From Mesorhizobium sp. WSM2240 (lineage in GTDB: Bacteria; Pseudomonadota; Alphaproteobacteria; Rhizobiales; Rhizobiaceae): a DNA stretch of 64,000 bases. The stretch lies in assembly GCF_040438645.1 (NCBI RefSeq), contig NZ_CP159253.1:3410001-3474000 (forward strand), written 5' to 3'. Shown here piece after piece: positions 35,729 through 44,220 of the stretch (position 1 is its first letter; each line of letters begins with the position of its first letter). The notes under the pieces were generated by a model. It saw only the letters and a program-made list of their open reading frames with translations, did no database searches and was not told the origin of the DNA. The translations under genes and the position numbers were made by a program.

Positions 35729-35790
35729 TTGTTTTGTCAAGCCGCATCGATAGCTGCCGCCTCCCTGCTTTGGCAACGCCAAAGCCGCAA

Positions 35791-35830
35791 CCGTCATTCT
35801 CCCGTCATCGACATGTCATCCGCGCGTCAT
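35791..35830 (+). promoter_or_regulatory. Tandem Pho boxes upstream of btaAB
   Basis: Four 7-base repeats at exact 11-base phasing: CCGTCAT (35791), CCGTCAT (35802), ATGTCAT (35813), GCGTCAT (35824); a weak fifth, ATGGCTT, follows at 35835. The PhoB consensus is CTGTCAT-N4-CTGTCAT. It is 48 bases upstream of the btaA ATG, so phosphate-starvation induction is expected. Confidence 0.88.
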
Positions 35831-35877
35831 CGCCATGGCTTAGCCGGGACACGGTCTCACAATGAGGGAACCGCGGC

Positions 35878-37122
35878 ATGACCGACCTTTCCGCCGAACT
35901 TGCACCGCGCCGCAAGCGGCCGATCCGCGATGCGGTCTACCAGAACCGCGCGCTCTCCAAGGCGGGCCTGTCGGAGCGCCTGTTCACGCTCCTTTTCTCC
36001 GGCCTGGTCTATCCGCAGATCTGGGAAGATCCCGAAATCGACATGGAGGCGATGGCGCTCACCGAGGGCCACCGCATCGTCACCATCGCATCGGGCGGCT
36101 GCAACGTTCTCGCCTATCTGACACGCTCGCCGGCGCGGATCGACGCGGTCGACCTGAACACCGCCCACATCGCGCTGAACCGCATGAAGCTCGCCGCGAT
36201 TCGCCACCTGCCATCCCAGGCCGATTTGTTCCGCTTCTTCGGCGAGGCAGGCAACCGCCACAATTCCGCGGCCTATGACCGCTTCATCGCTCCGCACCTC
36301 GACCGCGCCAGCCGGGACTATTGGGAAAAGTGCAATTGGCGCGGCAAGCGCCGCATCGCTGCCTTCGAAGGCAATTTTTACCAGCGTGGCCTGCTAGGCC
36401 TGTTCATAGCCGTTGGCCATCGCGTGGCGCGGCTCTATGGTGTCGATGTTAAGGAGATCATGACGGCCGAAACGCTCCAGGATCAGCGCGCCTATTTCGA
36501 AAGGCGCCTGGCTCCGATTTTCCGCCGCCCGCTCTTGCGCTGGGCCACCTCGCGCAAGGCCTCGCTGTTCGGCCTCGGCATTCCGCCGGCGCAGTATGAT
36601 TCGCTGATAACCTCCGGCGACGGCACGATGGCCAGCGTACTCTCGGCGCGGCTCGAAAAACTCGCCTGCGACTTCCCGCTGAAGGAAAATTATTTCGCCT
36701 GGCAGGCCTTCGCCCGCCGCTATCCCGCGCCCGGAGAGGCCGCCCTGCCCGCATATCTCGACGCGGCGAACTACGCCGCGATCCGGCGCAATCTCTACCG
36801 CGTCTCAATCCACCATGCGAATTTCACTGAACTGCTGGCTGCCAAGGGCGCGGGCCAGGTCGACCGCTTCGTGCTGCTCGACGCGCAGGACTGGATGACC
36901 GACCGGCAGCTCAACGATCTCTGGACCGAGATCACCCGCACGGCGGCGCCCGGCGCGCGCGTCATCTTCCGCACGGCAGCCGAGCCCAGCCTGCTTCCCG
37001 GCCGTGTCTCCCAGGCATTGCTCGACCAGTGGAGCTACGAAGCGGAGACTTCGCGAGAACTCTCCGCCCGTGATCGTTCCGCCATCTATGGCGGTTTCCA
37101 CCTCTATGTGAAGAAGTCCTGA
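35878..37122 (+). CDS. btaA: SAM:diacylglycerol 3-amino-3-carboxypropyltransferase BtaA
   Basis: First enzyme of betaine-lipid (diacylglyceryl-trimethylhomoserine) synthesis: it moves the aminocarboxypropyl group of SAM to diacylglycerol, at the membrane. The protein is 414 residues, DUF3419 family. Visible stretches are DAVYQNRALSKAGLSERLFT, LVYPQIWEDPEIDMEAMALT, the SAM-site region HRIVTIASGGCNVLAYLTRS with ARIDAVDLNTAHIALNRMKL, and a C-terminal FVLLDAQDWMTDRQLNDLW. The start at 35878 follows GAGGGA. It shares one base with btaB (TGATG). Replacing phospholipids under phosphate limitation fits the Pho boxes upstream. Confidence 0.96.
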   Translation: MTDLSAELAPRRKRPIRDAVYQNRALSKAGLSERLFTLLFSGLVYPQIWEDPEIDMEAMALTEGHRIVTIASGGCNVLAYLTRSPARIDAVDLNTAHIALNRMKLAAIRHLPSQADLFRFFGEAGNRHNSAAYDRFIAPHLDRASRDYWEKCNWRGKRRIAAFEGNFYQRGLLGLFIAVGHRVARLYGVDVKEIMTAETLQDQRAYFERRLAPIFRRPLLRWATSRKASLFGLGIPPAQYDSLITSGDGTMASVLSARLEKLACDFPLKENYFAWQAFARRYPAPGEAALPAYLDAANYAAIRRNLYRVSIHHANFTELLAAKGAGQVDRFVLLDAQDWMTDRQLNDLWTEITRTAAPGARVIFRTAAEPSLLPGRVSQALLDQWSYEAETSRELSARDRSAIYGGFHLYVKKS

Positions 37123-37781
37123 TGAGCGCGGGCGAAACCGCCCATGCCGCGCTGATGGACGGCGTCTATCGCCATCAGCGCCATGTCTACGACCTCACCC
37201 GCAAATACTATCTCCTCGGCCGCGACCGGCTTATCGAAGGGCTCGGCGTTCCGCCGGGCGGAACCGTGCTGGAACTCGGCTGCGGCACCGGCCGCAACCT
37301 GGTCCAGGCGGCGCGGCGCTATCCCGATGCCCGCTTCTTCGGCATCGACATTTCGCTCGCAATGCTGGAAACGGCCTCGGCGGCAATCGCGCGCCACAGC
37401 CTTTCCGGACGCACGGCGCTTGCGAAGGGCGACGCCACCGATTTCGACGCAAACGTTCTTTTCGGCCGACCGGCCTTCGACCGAATCTTCATCTCCTATG
37501 CGCTGTCGATGATCCCCGGCTGGGAGAAAACCATCCCGGCAGCGCTCGCCTCGCTTGCGCCCGGCGGATCGCTGCACATCGTCGATTTCGGCCAACAGGA
37601 CGGCCTTCCGCACTGGTTCCGCTCGGGCCTGCGCACCTGGCTGGCAAAGTTCCACGTCGAGCCCCGTGATTCTCTACGCGAAGTTCTGGAATCGGAATGC
37701 CAGCGGACCGGCGCAAGCCTTTCGTTCGAAACGCTTTATCGCGGCTACGCGGTGCGTGCCGTCGTGACGCGAGCAAGCTGA
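37122..37781 (+). CDS. btaB: Diacylglyceryl-homoserine N-methyltransferase BtaB
   Basis: SAM-dependent methyltransferase performing the three N-methylations that turn diacylglyceryl-homoserine into the betaine lipid DGTS. It is 219 residues, class I Rossmann fold: motif I VLELGCGTGRNLVQAARRYP, motif II RFFGIDISLAMLETASAAIA, motif III FDRIFISYALSMIPGWEKTI, and LAPGGSLHIVDFGQQDGLPH. The N terminus with VYRHQRHVYDLTRKYYLLGR is typical of BtaB. Overlaps btaA by one base; the two form a two-gene operon. It ends 8 bases from the convergent hydrolase gene. Confidence 0.95.
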   Translation: MSAGETAHAALMDGVYRHQRHVYDLTRKYYLLGRDRLIEGLGVPPGGTVLELGCGTGRNLVQAARRYPDARFFGIDISLAMLETASAAIARHSLSGRTALAKGDATDFDANVLFGRPAFDRIFISYALSMIPGWEKTIPAALASLAPGGSLHIVDFGQQDGLPHWFRSGLRTWLAKFHVEPRDSLREVLESECQRTGASLSFETLYRGYAVRAVVTRAS

Positions 37782-37788
37782 GAACGCC

Positions 37789-39177
37789 CTACTCAGCCCC
37801 CTGTGCCAGGGCCTCAACCAGCGCCTGCGGCTTATAGCCGAGCTTCGACGGCGTTAGCCCGAGTCGCACCACGACCAGGCGCTTTGAAGGCAGAACCGCG
37901 ATCGACTGGCCGTCATGGCCGAGCAGCCAGAATGTGTCGTCCAGCAGGTCGAAACCCGCGTCCGGATCCTGCCCCGGAGGCGTTCCAGCCAACGGTCCGT
38001 GCAGCCAGAGCTGCCCGCGCCCATATTCGCCCTTCGAGGCCGGCGCCGGCTCCCGCATCCATGTCGCGAATCCCGGCGGCAGGAGTTCTTCCCCGCTCCA
38101 GACGCCGTCCTGAGCCAGGAACTGCCCGAACCGCGCCCAGTCGCGCGCCGTCGCATACATGTAGGACGAGCCGGCGAAAGTGCCGCGCGCATCGGTTTCA
38201 AGGACGGCGCTGGTCATCCCCAGCGGGCCGAACAGCGCTTCCCGCGGCCATGCCAGCGCCTGTTCCGGGTCGCCCACCGCATCCTGCCACAGCCGCGACA
38301 GCAGCACCGTCGTGCCGCTCGAATAGCTGAAGGTCGTTCCTACCGGCTGGATCAGCGGCTTTGCGGCCGCAAAGCCTGCCATGTCGGGTTCCAGATAGAG
38401 CATTCGCGTCACGTCGGTGACGTCGCCGTAATCCTCGTTGAATTCGAGCCCGCTCGACATCGCCATCAGGTCTGCGACGCTGATCTCGGCTCGCCCATCG
38501 TCTACCCAGCCCTCGAACAGCCCTCGCCGGTTCACGTCCATCCGGCCTTCCCTGACCAGCGTGCCGATGATGGCAGCGGTCACGCTCTTGGTGATCGACC
38601 AGCCGAGCAAGGGCGTCTCGGCTGAAAACCCTTGGCCGTAGCGCTCGCCGACGATACGGCCGTCCCGCACCACCACGACAGCGCGCATACCCGGCCCGGT
38701 CATCGCAGGGTCGTCGAGGATCGCCGCAATCCCGGGATCCTGCGACGACTCGACCCGGTTTCCCTCCGGCCATAACTCATCCGAAAGCTCGGGCAGCGTC
38801 TGCATCGCGATGTCGGTCATCTGCGCCGACGCCAGATCGCCGTCCGGAACCGCCGCACAGCCGAAGCCGGTTCGGTCGACCGCCAATGCCTTGCCGAACA
38901 CGCCGAACAGCCCCGCCGAGACCGTCCCGGCGCTTCCGTCGACAACAACATTGATCAGCTTCAGGATCGGATGCCCCGGTGCCTGCACGTCGGCCTGCAG
39001 GACCTCACCGGCATTGCGCCCGGCCACAAATACATTGGAGCAGACGATCTTCGCTGAATAACCCGCTGCCACCCGGATCATCGCCGGGGGCGCGAAATAG
39101 AGCCACGCCGCAAGCCCGATCAGCGCGACAACGGCCAATCCCGCCAGCCATTTCGCGATTTTCAGCGCAATTCGCAT
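37789..39177 (-). CDS. Membrane-anchored serine hydrolase, class C beta-lactamase/DD-peptidase fold
   Basis: 462 residues. An N-terminal transmembrane segment (MRIALKIAKWLAGLAVVALI to about residue 27) anchors a periplasmic domain. The catalytic domain starts near residue 165 (MRAVVVVRDGRIVGERYGQG) with SxxK in LLGWSITKSVTAAIIGTLVR. A Tyr-type second motif is in FSYSSGTTVLLSRLW. The third motif region near the end, HDGQSIAVLPSKRLVVVRLG, replaces the usual KTG. These features fit the Beta-lactamase family (Pfam PF00144), which includes esterases, 6-aminohexanoate-dimer hydrolase (NylB) and peptidases. The substrate is unknown; nothing points to a true beta-lactamase. Confidence 0.88.
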   Translation of the reverse strand: MRIALKIAKWLAGLAVVALIGLAAWLYFAPPAMIRVAAGYSAKIVCSNVFVAGRNAGEVLQADVQAPGHPILKLINVVVDGSAGTVSAGLFGVFGKALAVDRTGFGCAAVPDGDLASAQMTDIAMQTLPELSDELWPEGNRVESSQDPGIAAILDDPAMTGPGMRAVVVVRDGRIVGERYGQGFSAETPLLGWSITKSVTAAIIGTLVREGRMDVNRRGLFEGWVDDGRAEISVADLMAMSSGLEFNEDYGDVTDVTRMLYLEPDMAGFAAAKPLIQPVGTTFSYSSGTTVLLSRLWQDAVGDPEQALAWPREALFGPLGMTSAVLETDARGTFAGSSYMYATARDWARFGQFLAQDGVWSGEELLPPGFATWMREPAPASKGEYGRGQLWLHGPLAGTPPGQDPDAGFDLLDDTFWLLGHDGQSIAVLPSKRLVVVRLGLTPSKLGYKPQALVEALAQGAE

Positions 39178-39392
39178 TCCGCCTCCACGTAGCCGCCATC
39201 GTTCCGCCGCAATTCCTCACGGAAATTTCGCGGCCTGTCGAGCGGGATCAACCGATTGTCAACCATGATCGGCCAATACTGGGATATTCCGGCCGGTCAC
39301 GAGAGGGCGGCCCGACGATTGCACCGGCTGCGCGTCCAAGGGGGACACGCATAAATATCCGGACGGGCTAAACCCGTCCAACAGGAGACGCG

Positions 39393-40199
39393 ATGCGCCG
39401 ATTTCCGGCTCTGATCCTGCTGGCGCTGCTTGCCGCCTGCACGACCATGGACGATCTCGCGCCGGTCGCTACCGGCGAGGACTCCGGCCCCAGCTCCGCG
39501 GTTTCGGTCGGCTACCCGCGCTTCGACGACAGCGACCCGCATGATTGGCAGGGTCGCACGCCTTGGAACCACGCCGTGCACGGCACCGACGTGTCGAAAT
39601 ACCAGTCGTCCGTCGACTGGCAGACCGCCAAGGCAAGCGGCATATCCTTCGCCTTCATCAAGGCGACCGAAGGCGGCGACCGCATCGACAACTATTTTGC
39701 CGAGCATTGGCACGGAACAAAGGCTGCCGGCGTGCCGCGCAGCGCCTATCATTTCTATTATTTCTGCCGCCCCGCCACCGAGCAGGCGGCCTGGTTCATC
39801 CGCAACGTGCCCCGCGACCGCTCGGCTCTGCCGCCGGTGCTCGACATGGAGTGGAACCCGCAATCGCCGACCTGCAAGCTCCGCCCGCCCCCTGCTACGG
39901 TGCGCAGCGAGATGAAGACATTCCTGGATATCGTCGAAAGACACTACGGCAAGAAACCGATCATCTACACCTCGATCGACTTCTTCGAAGATAACGGCCT
40001 CGCCAGCTTTACAGGCTATCCCTACTGGCTTCGCTCGGTCGCCGGCCATCCGAGCGACCGTTATGGCGCACATCCTTTCGTGTTTTGGCAATATACGGGA
40101 ACCGGCGTCGTTCCTGGCATCAAGGGCAATGCCGACATCAACGTCTTCAACGGCAGCCCCTCCGCCTGGAAGAAGTGGCTGAAGGCGAATACACACTAA
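39393..40199 (+). CDS. GH25 (Chalaropsis-type) lysozyme, lipoprotein
   Basis: 268-residue muramidase attached to a membrane by lipid. The signal peptide MRRFPALILLALLAAC has a lipobox LAAC (Cys16). The GH25 domain (about 60-268) shows HGTDVSKYQSSVDWQTAKAS, FAFIKATEGGDRIDNYFAEH, YHFYYFCRPATEQAAWFIRN, the catalytic acidic pair in PPVLDMEWNPQSPTCK, and PFVFWQYTGTGVVPGIKGNA with ADINVF. The ATG follows CAGGAGACGCG. A hairpin GGACGGG/CCCGTCC (39361-39379) sits just before the ribosome site in the 5' leader. GH25 enzymes in Rhizobiales likely remodel the cell's own wall. Confidence 0.93.
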   Translation: MRRFPALILLALLAACTTMDDLAPVATGEDSGPSSAVSVGYPRFDDSDPHDWQGRTPWNHAVHGTDVSKYQSSVDWQTAKASGISFAFIKATEGGDRIDNYFAEHWHGTKAAGVPRSAYHFYYFCRPATEQAAWFIRNVPRDRSALPPVLDMEWNPQSPTCKLRPPPATVRSEMKTFLDIVERHYGKKPIIYTSIDFFEDNGLASFTGYPYWLRSVAGHPSDRYGAHPFVFWQYTGTGVVPGIKGNADINVFNGSPSAWKKWLKANTH

Positions 40200-40266
40200 G
40201 CGCCGACCTCGCCCGCTTTTCGCCACGACTTTTGGGCAGACGACTGCCTGGAATCAGGAGCATTGA

Positions 40267-41460
40267 ATGATGAAATCGCGAACGACCGCGCTCGCGCTGC
40301 TGGCCACCTTCGCGGCTGCGCCCGCCATGGCCCAGGAGTGCGGCGGCGATTTCGACGCGTGGCGCGCGGCTGTCGCGACCGAAGCCAGGGCTGCGGGGGT
40401 CGGCGACACCGGCCTTGCTGCGCTGGAGCGGGCGAGCGTCGACCGGAAGGTGCTGGAGCGCGACCGCGCCCAAGGCGTCTTTACCCAGAGCTTCATCGAG
40501 TTTTCCTCCCGCATGATCTCCGACTACCGGCTGAAGCACGGCGCAGCCAATCTCAAGAAATACGCCGATGTCTTCGCCCGCGCCGAACAGGAATTCGGCG
40601 TGCAGGGCCCGGTTATTGCCGCCTTCTGGGCGCTGGAGACGGATTTCGGCGCGGTTCAGGGCGATTTCGACACGGTCAATGCGCTGTTGACGCTCGCGCA
40701 TGATTGTCGGCGGCCGGAACTGTTCCGCCCGCAGGTGGTGCCGCTGCTCACCCTCATCGACCGCGGCATTCTTCCGGCAGGCGTCAAGGGCGCATGGGCC
40801 GGCGAAGTCGGGCAGACGCAGCTCCTGCCCTCCGACTATCTCGCGCGTGGGGTCGATGGCGACGGCGACGGCCGTGTCGACCTGCGCAACAGCGCGCCCG
40901 ACGTGATCATGACCACGGGCAACAAGATCCTGTCGCGCGGCTGGAAACGCGGAGAGCCGTGGATCGAAGAGGTCCGCGTGCCAGAAGCCATGCCATGGGA
41001 ACAGACCGGCCGCACGAACAAGCTGCCTTTGTCGCAATGGACCGAATGGGGTGTGACCCGTCGCGACGGCTCGCCGCTGGCCGATAACGGCCTGAAGGCC
41101 GGACTGGTCCTGCCGATGGGGCACAAGGGCCCGGCTTTCCTCACCTACGACAATTACGACGTCTATCTCGAATGGAACCAGTCGATCACCTACACGCTGA
41201 CCGCCGCAAACCTCGCCGCCCGGCTTGCCGCCGCGCCGGCCTATGACAGGCGCAATCCCGAGCCGGGCCTCGACGGCGACCAGATGAAGGAACTGCAGCA
41301 CAGGCTCCAGGCGAAAGGCTATGATGTCGGCGGAATAGACGGCATCCTCGGCACCAACACCCGCGAGGCCGTAAGGCAGGAGCAGATGCGTCTTGGTCTG
41401 CCAGTCGATGGCTGGCCGACGCCGGCCCTGCTCGCAGGGCTGAAAGGGAGTAGGGAGTAG
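40267..41460 (+). CDS. Lytic murein transglycosylase (MltB family) with C-terminal peptidoglycan-binding domain
   Basis: 397 residues. A signal peptide (MMKSRTTALALLATFAAAPA, cleavage after AMA) precedes the SLT_2/MltB domain: VLERDRAQGVFTQSFIEFSS, GPVIAAFWALETDFGAVQGD with the catalytic Glu, GVKGAWAGEVGQTQLLPSDY, and DLRNSAPDVIMTTGNKILSR. A PG_binding_1 domain occupies the last 60 residues (MKELQHRLQAKGYDVGGIDG). Unlike classical MltB it has no lipobox. The last codons (GSRE and the TAG stop) are written by two inverted copies of the 7-bp repeat that fills the downstream gap, so the original C terminus may have been altered. The start could be the ATG at 40267 or the adjacent one at 40270. 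Confidence 0.93.
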   Translation: MMKSRTTALALLATFAAAPAMAQECGGDFDAWRAAVATEARAAGVGDTGLAALERASVDRKVLERDRAQGVFTQSFIEFSSRMISDYRLKHGAANLKKYADVFARAEQEFGVQGPVIAAFWALETDFGAVQGDFDTVNALLTLAHDCRRPELFRPQVVPLLTLIDRGILPAGVKGAWAGEVGQTQLLPSDYLARGVDGDGDGRVDLRNSAPDVIMTTGNKILSRGWKRGEPWIEEVRVPEAMPWEQTGRTNKLPLSQWTEWGVTRRDGSPLADNGLKAGLVLPMGHKGPAFLTYDNYDVYLEWNQSITYTLTAANLAARLAAAPAYDRRNPEPGLDGDQMKELQHRLQAKGYDVGGIDGILGTNTREAVRQEQMRLGLPVDGWPTPALLAGLKGSRE

Positions 41461-41548
41461 TAGCCCCTACTCCCTACTCCCTACTCCCTACTCCCTACTC
41501 CCTACTCCCTACTCCCTACTCCCTACTCCCTACTCCCTACTCCCTACT
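41446..41548. repeat. 7-bp minisatellite (CCCTACT x12) with two inverted copies across a stop codon
   Basis: Twelve perfect CCCTACT units run from 41465 to 41548. Immediately upstream, 41446-41459 are two units in inverted orientation (GGGAGTA), which contain the last codons of the transglycosylase gene; its TAG is 41458-41460. The inverted and direct copies can form a perfect 15-bp stem (41446-41460 with 41467-41481) around a 6-base loop. The array ends 11 bases before the end of the convergent decarboxylase gene. Confidence 0.95.
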
Positions 41549-41558
41549 CCCTCACCAC

Positions 41559-42782
41559 TCACTCCGCCGCCATGGTTTCCATGCTGGCAAGGCCCTGCGG
41601 TGCGTCCCCCGCCTCGAACGGCGTCGTGACTTCGACGAAGGTGTCGGGATAAAAGCCGTTGAACCGCGTCCTGAGCGATAGCGAATAGGCGCCGATATGG
41701 CCGATCTCGATCCAGTCGCCAGTGTCGATCGTCTCAGGCAGCCAGAACGGCCGTGACAGTATGTCGACCGAATCGCAGGTCGCGCCGCACACCCTGAACG
41801 GCACGATGTTCTGCTCCGAGCCATTGCGCGAGCGGATCGCCGGGTCGGGAATGAAACGGGCCGGCAGCGCCAGCTTGCCAGTCCAGGAGTCCGACAGCGA
41901 CGCCCAGATGCCGTCGTTGATGTAGATGCGGCGACCTTTCCTCAGCAGGACGCGTACGATGAGCGAGAAGGCGCGCGCCACGATGACGCGGCCGGGCTCG
42001 GCGACAAGCGGCATCTCGTCGAACTGATATTCTTTCAGGTCGCCGCGCAGCCTTGACATGATCTGGCCGATCGACGGCATTTCCGGCTTCTTGCTGTTGG
42101 GATCGCTGCCGTAATCGGCGGGAAAGCCGCCGCCGACATCGAGCCCGGCAATGTCGAAGCTGACGCGGTTTCGCACCCAGTCGGCGGAGGCGAGCGCCCG
42201 CTCGTAGGTGTCGGGGTCCTGGATCTGGCTGCCGACATGGAAGCACAGCCCGACCTTGTAGCCGTTGCGGTTCAGCCGCTCGGCGAGTTCGACCGCATAG
42301 GCCGGCCCTGCGCCGAATTTCTTCGACAGTTCGTATGCCGCCGAGCCCTTGGTCTGGATGCGCACGAACACCGTGATTGCGCCGGGATCGATGTCGAGCG
42401 CGCGCACCACCCGCGTCAGCTTAGTGATCTCATCCTCATGGTCGATCGCGATCACCCTGATGCCGTATTTCTCCAGTGCCAGCCGAATGTCCGACTGCGC
42501 CTTCACCGGATGCATGTAGAGCATCTCGGCGTCGGCCGAGACTGCCCGGACAGCCGCGAATTCGCCGGGCGATGCCACGTCGAATGCCGTCACGCCGGCC
42601 TCGACCAGCGTCTCCAGCACCATGTGCTCGCCATTGGTCTTCACGGCATAGGCGGTCTTGCCGGGAAACATGTCCATGAACTGCCGGCAGTCGGCTTTCA
42701 GCACCTCGGGGCGAAAGCAATAGATCGGATCGTCGGGACGAAGGGCGAGAGCGGCCTCTTTCGCATTCTCGAATCGCTGCAT
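41559..42782 (-). CDS. PLP-dependent decarboxylase, ornithine/lysine/diaminopimelate group
   Basis: Fold-type III (alanine-racemase-like) basic amino acid decarboxylase, 407 residues. The start at 42782 (MQRFENAKEAALALRPDDPI) has GAGGAG 7 bases upstream. The PLP lysine is in KTAYAVKTNGEHMVLETLVE, and the glycine-rich phosphate loop is GLDVGGGFPADYGSD. EPGRVIVARAFSLIVRVL and the active-site Cys in FRVCGATCDSVDILSRPFWL are also present. The CxSxD-type stretch and absence of a LysA-type C terminus favour ornithine or lysine decarboxylase, hence putrescine or cadaverine formation, over diaminopimelate decarboxylase. No LysA neighbour is present. It is convergent with the transglycosylase gene across the minisatellite. 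Confidence 0.9.
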   Translation of the reverse strand: MQRFENAKEAALALRPDDPIYCFRPEVLKADCRQFMDMFPGKTAYAVKTNGEHMVLETLVEAGVTAFDVASPGEFAAVRAVSADAEMLYMHPVKAQSDIRLALEKYGIRVIAIDHEDEITKLTRVVRALDIDPGAITVFVRIQTKGSAAYELSKKFGAGPAYAVELAERLNRNGYKVGLCFHVGSQIQDPDTYERALASADWVRNRVSFDIAGLDVGGGFPADYGSDPNSKKPEMPSIGQIMSRLRGDLKEYQFDEMPLVAEPGRVIVARAFSLIVRVLLRKGRRIYINDGIWASLSDSWTGKLALPARFIPDPAIRSRNGSEQNIVPFRVCGATCDSVDILSRPFWLPETIDTGDWIEIGHIGAYSLSLRTRFNGFYPDTFVEVTTPFEAGDAPQGLASMETMAAE

Positions 42783-42960
42783 CGGGTGCTCCTCGACCAT
42801 CGCCGATACTTAGGACAGGTTCGCCGCAAAGGGAACGATTCTGTGCCTCTCGCACCGTTCCATCCATGGCAGGAGTAAAGCCGCGCCGCGCGGGAATCGG
42901 GTGGCTGTGGCAGCCGAATGCCGCTAAGGCTTGGCGCGGACAATCAATCCAGAGGCTTCG

Positions 42961-43878
42961 ATGACTGCGATTCCCGCGCCGGTTTCAGCGCAGAAGATCA
43001 TGACGGCCCGGGATTGGGCGCAGCTTTTCCTGCTGGGCGCGATCTGGGGCGGATCGTTCTTCTTCGCGCGCATCGCAGTCGCCGAAATCCCGCCGCTGAC
43101 GCTGGTGCTGTTCCGCGTCGCCATCGCCGCCATCGCGCTCCACCTCTATCTTCTGGCGCGAGGCCCGTCCTTCAAGCTCGCTCTGCCCCATGCGGCCAGC
43201 TTCTTCCTGCTGGCGCTCTTGAACAACGTCGTCCCCTTTTCGTTGATCTTTGCCGGCCAGACCGTGCTAGGCGCCGGCCTTGCCTCGGTGCTCAACGCGA
43301 CCACGCCGTTCTGGACGCTGATTGTGGCCAACATGTTGACCAGCGACGAGAAGCTGAGCTGGAATAAGGTTGCCGGCATCCTGCTCGGCATCGCCGGCAC
43401 GGCGGTGATGATCGGGCCGGGCCTGATCGCGGGCCTGGGCGGTCCGGTCTGGGCCAAGTTCGCGCTTGTCGGCGCTTCGCTCTCCTACGCCTTCGCACTG
43501 ATCGTCGCCCGCCGTTTCAAGGGCGTGCCGCCTGCCGTTGTGGCGACCGGCCAGCTGACCGCTTCGACGGTGATGATGCTGCCCGTCGTGCTCGCCATGC
43601 ACGGCACAGCGGGCCTGTTCGAAGCGAGCGCCCCGGTGTGGACCGCGGTTCTTGCGCTGGCGCTCGTCTCCACCGCCTTCGCCTACATCCTCTATTTCAA
43701 TGTCATCGCATCCGCCGGAGCCACCAACGCCTCGCTGGTCACGCTGATCGTGCCCGCAAGCGCCATCCTGCTCGGCATCGCCTTTCTCGGCGAGCGGCTC
43801 GATCTTTTCGAGCTGGCCGGCATGGCGCTGATCGCGTTCGGCCTGGTCACGATCGACGGCAGGCTGCTGCGCCGGTAA
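42961..43878 (+). CDS. EamA/DMT family transporter
   Basis: Ten-helix drug/metabolite transporter-superfamily protein, 305 residues, inner membrane. The start at 42961 (MTAIPAPVSAQKIMTARDWA) follows AGAGGC; a longer start 30 bases upstream is possible. The two EamA repeats are seen: LLGAIWGGSFFFARIAVAEI to IAGTAVMIGPG, and FALVGASLSYAFALIVARRF to LFELAGMALIAFGLVTIDGR. Conserved helix-end prolines and glycines are present (GERLDLFELAGM). The substrate cannot be predicted; amino acids or metabolites are typical. It is divergent from the decarboxylase with a 178-base gap, which could suggest polyamine or amino acid export, but this is only context. Confidence 0.9.
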   Translation: MTAIPAPVSAQKIMTARDWAQLFLLGAIWGGSFFFARIAVAEIPPLTLVLFRVAIAAIALHLYLLARGPSFKLALPHAASFFLLALLNNVVPFSLIFAGQTVLGAGLASVLNATTPFWTLIVANMLTSDEKLSWNKVAGILLGIAGTAVMIGPGLIAGLGGPVWAKFALVGASLSYAFALIVARRFKGVPPAVVATGQLTASTVMMLPVVLAMHGTAGLFEASAPVWTAVLALALVSTAFAYILYFNVIASAGATNASLVTLIVPASAILLGIAFLGERLDLFELAGMALIAFGLVTIDGRLLRR

Positions 43879-44057
43879 CGCGATTTGCACTTTTATTCAC
43901 AGGCCGTGAAGCTGATTTTAGCCGAGTATTTTCAAGGGCTAGCACGACGCAGTTGGTCGGATTTTTCACATTCCTGCCGCATTGCAGCACGTTTTCCGCT
44001 TGCCTGTTGCCTAAAGTCCCATAGACTCGTCGTGCAGCTCTAACAAGGAGGCTACGC

Positions 44058-44144
44058 ATGGGACTTACACGGCCAATCAACGCATTGATGATTTGTGCTG
44101 CGTTCGCCTTTATCGGCGCCCTGATCATGGGAGTTCTTCCTTAA
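44058..44144 (+). CDS. 28-residue single-span membrane peptide
   Basis: MGLTRPINALMICAAFAFIG followed by ALIMGVLP and TAA. It has a near-perfect Shine-Dalgarno (AAGGAGG at 44046-44052, 5 bases before ATG). A single hydrophobic helix covers about residues 8-27 and the short N terminus carries one Arg. A -35/-10 pair, TTGCCT and TAGACT with 16-base spacing, lies about 30 bases upstream, and a strong terminator follows at 44192-44220, so the unit looks like a complete small gene. No function is known to me; possibilities include a regulator of a membrane complex. Confidence 0.7.
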   Translation: MGLTRPINALMICAAFAFIGALIMGVLP

Positions 44145-44191
44145 GCCACCGAAGCTTGGAGGAGGCCAGCGCAGCTGGCAAGGATAGCGAA

Positions 44192-44220
44192 AAGGCCGGG
44201 TCCAATCGCCCGGCCTTTTT
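44192..44220 (+). terminator. Bidirectional intrinsic terminator between the membrane peptide gene and metF
   Basis: AAGGCCGGG (44192-44200) pairs with CCCGGCCTT (44209-44217). A T-run follows on the plus strand and an A-run precedes it, so it also serves metF on the minus strand. Confidence 0.85.

Noticed and set aside
37789..39177. Beta-lactam resistance gene
   Set aside because: SxxK and Tyr motifs only define the broad PF00144 fold; the third motif is not KTG-like and there is no AmpR-type regulator.
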